Positions 13,871 to 15,208 of a stretch of 15,208 bases of DNA are shown piece after piece. Every line of letters begins with the position of its first letter. Position 1 is the stretch's first letter. The DNA comes from BPJO01 sp037189665 (GTDB lineage Bacteria > Planctomycetota > Phycisphaerae > Tepidisphaerales > Tepidisphaeraceae). The DNA is taken from positions 1-15,208 of the forward strand of contig JBBCIV010000129.1 of the NCBI GenBank assembly GCA_037189665.1, given 5' to 3'. The translations under genes and the position numbers were made by a program. Under the pieces are notes generated by a model that did no database searches, was not told the DNA's origin, and saw nothing but the letters and a program-made list of their open reading frames with translations.

Positions 13871-13882
13871 GGGTTTCAACCC
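13871..13882. repeat. short palindrome GGGTTTCAACCC, like the MITE core
   Basis: A 5-bp stem with a 2-nt loop, almost the same as the GGGTTTTCAACCC core of both inner hairpins of the element at 12076-12206. It lies 17 bp after the amidohydrolase stop. It may be a REP-like unit or chance. Confidence 0.35.
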
Positions 13883-13899
13883 GTTTCCACACTTTGGGA

Positions 13900-15153
13900 T
13901 CACGAGTTGGAAGCCCCTGCCGCCGGAACACCGCCCACCCACACGCCGCTGGGAAGCAGATCGGGCGTTTCGAGAATTTCTCGGAGGGGGTCGGCCGTGC
14001 GCGTTGGAAATGCGACGAGGTCCGCCAGGCGGCCTTCATCCAGTTCGCCCACCTGCGGCGGTGGGAGCGGCTCGTTGTCGATCGCCTCGCGCGACCAGCG
14101 CAACGCCGCATCCGCATGGCACGTCACCATCCACCACAACTGCGACACCGACACCTCGGGGAACGCGGCGTGCAGCAATCGCAGGTCATCGACGGGGTTT
14201 AGGTTTTCGGAGCTCGCGCAGCTATCCGTGCCGACGCAAACCGTCATCCCGCCATGAAGCATGTCTCGCCATCGATGCGGGGCATGGCCGAAGTAAGCGT
14301 GCGTACGCGGACACCAGACGACCGAAACCTGGTGTTCGCGGAGCAGTTCGATCTCCTCATCGTCGCAATAGTTGACGTGAGCGAAGAGCCACCGTGAAGG
14401 TGCGTAAGTTTGGCAAAGATACCGAATCGGCCCGCCGGCCCAGCCGTGAGGGGAGCCGGGATTGAAACCGAGACGCCGGTATAGTTCGCCGAACGGACCG
14501 GAGTGATCGAGCAGAAACGCGGCCTCGTCCGGCGTCTCCGCCACATGAACGGTCGCGGGAGCGCCCAGCGCGCTTTGCGCGCGAACATCCAGAAACCCCT
14601 CACGATCAACCGTATACGGCGCGTGCGGCGAAAGCCCATGTCGGCATCGATCGTCGTTAAGGCCGCCGTTGGCCTTTTCAAACAATTCCTCAAACCGCGT
14701 CCGGCGTTCGCCGATGCCGAGGCATTCGCCGAAGCTGACGGATCGAATCGGCGCCGCGTGCAGGATTGGCCGGACGATCTCGACGTTCTGCGAGATATCG
14801 CCAACACACGTCACCCCAAATTTCACGCACTGCGCGACCCCCTGCCGCACCGCCTCCGCCCGCCGCTGGGCGAAGGTTTCGATATCGCCATGAACGAGAG
14901 GGACAATGGTCAGAATCCAATCGACAAATGACTTCGGCACCGCCGGCCGAGGGATGTTGGTCAACTCCAGGTGCGTGTGCGCATTGATCAACCCGGGCAT
15001 CAACACGCCATCAATCTCATGATCCACCCGCCCCGGCCGCACGCGATCAAACCGACCGACCTCAACAATCCGCTCTCCCTCCACGACCACACACCCGTCC
15101 TCCACCACCGGACCGGCCATCGTCGCAACATGTCGAGCACGAAACACCCGCAT
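13900..15153 (-). CDS. amidohydrolase family deaminase-like protein (MtaD/SAH/aminofutalosine deaminase type)
   Basis: A 417-residue metal-dependent amidohydrolase. Visible ligands and motifs are the N-terminal beta-sandwich strands (residues 1-50), NAHTHLE (57-63) with metal ligands H59 and H61, GLSPHAPYTV (173-182), HVAET (203-207) with its His and Glu, the HVNYCDDEEIELL segment (259-271) with H259, CPRTHAYFGH (281-290) and VGTDSCASSENLNPVDDLR (308-326) with D310. This order is that of cytosolic aminohydrolases acting on purine-ring or adenosine-type substrates, such as S-adenosylhomocysteine, methylthioadenosine or 6-amino-6-deoxyfutalosine. I cannot choose among them; no menaquinone genes are nearby. 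I start at ATG 15153, where GGTGTACAAGGGGGG directly precedes it and the sandwich begins; the frame stays open further upstream to 15198. It is probably cytoplasmic. A terminator follows. Confidence 0.88.
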   Translation of the reverse strand: MRVFRARHVATMAGPVVEDGCVVVEGERIVEVGRFDRVRPGRVDHEIDGVLMPGLINAHTHLELTNIPRPAVPKSFVDWILTIVPLVHGDIETFAQRRAEAVRQGVAQCVKFGVTCVGDISQNVEIVRPILHAAPIRSVSFGECLGIGERRTRFEELFEKANGGLNDDRCRHGLSPHAPYTVDREGFLDVRAQSALGAPATVHVAETPDEAAFLLDHSGPFGELYRRLGFNPGSPHGWAGGPIRYLCQTYAPSRWLFAHVNYCDDEEIELLREHQVSVVWCPRTHAYFGHAPHRWRDMLHGGMTVCVGTDSCASSENLNPVDDLRLLHAAFPEVSVSQLWWMVTCHADAALRWSREAIDNEPLPPPQVGELDEGRLADLVAFPTRTADPLREILETPDLLPSGVWVGGVPAAGASNS

Positions 15154-15208
15154 CCCCCCCTTGTACACCCGCCCCCCCTCCCGCCCAAGCCAACCCAATC
15201 CACCATTC
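15154..15208 (-). promoter_or_regulatory. G-rich upstream region of the amidohydrolase gene
   Basis: The minus strand reads as an almost unbroken purine/G-rich run, including G7 at 15171-15177 and G6 at 15154-15159, with TACAAG just before the last run. The AAGGGGGG may serve as the Shine-Dalgarno. No -35 or -10 pair is clear, and the window ends here. Confidence 0.3.

Noticed and set aside
13650..13899. Sigma-54 -24/-12 promoter for the PEP-CTERM hydrolase
   Set aside because: No TGGCAC-N5-TTGC-like pair at the required spacing was found on the minus strand.

Overview
The window looks like chromosomal DNA of a Planctomycetota bacterium, most likely from the Phycisphaerae. Most of it is GC-rich. 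The large surface protein opens with the LEQRQLLA-type N-terminal motif seen on exported planctomycete proteins, an SGNH/GDSL hydrolase ends in a PEP-CTERM sorting tag, and few genes have a clear Shine-Dalgarno sequence. This placement rests on protein signatures only; there is no rRNA or other marker gene here.

Left part (1-4424). A GH29 alpha-L-fucosidase runs off the left edge on the minus strand, with a TerC-family metal exporter upstream of it on the same strand. Divergent from terC are a small FMN-binding PNPOx-like flavoprotein and a GT-C (PMT/ArnT-like) membrane glycosyltransferase whose start is fixed by a strong Shine-Dalgarno sequence.

Middle (4430-6998). Two overlapping minus-strand genes encode a 681-residue modular exported protein (LEQRQLLA motif, FnIII-like, Calx-beta-like, and a C-terminal domain with Cys and His in a protease-like arrangement) and a one-helix membrane protein. 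The N-terminal third of the large gene has the GC content of the surroundings. The rest, together with most of the small gene, is much lower in GC, which suggests an acquired module joined to a native export and FnIII front end. This is the best candidate for an undescribed protein pair in the window.

Right-centre (7243-12013). An AEC-family permease, an MgtC-family membrane protein, a PGPGW plus flippase-like fusion (opposite strand), hypoxanthine phosphoribosyltransferase, and a bPH2-domain membrane protein coupled to it. These look like housekeeping or transport genes and do not form one pathway.

Right end (12014-15208). A 131-bp MITE-like element with 17-bp terminal inverted repeats, a possible TTA target duplication and nested hairpins sits just before a shortened aldo/keto-reductase-like gene. 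Then come the PEP-CTERM SGNH hydrolase, with an AT-rich upstream region, and an amidohydrolase of the MtaD/SAH/aminofutalosine deaminase type followed by a credible intrinsic terminator.

One pattern crosses the window. Six starts have a TANNNT-like hexamer only 6-11 nt before the initiation codon, with no clear -35 box and mostly no Shine-Dalgarno sequence, which would fit leaderless or very short-leader transcripts. No stretch over 300 bases lacks a gene. No tRNA, rRNA or CRISPR array was seen.
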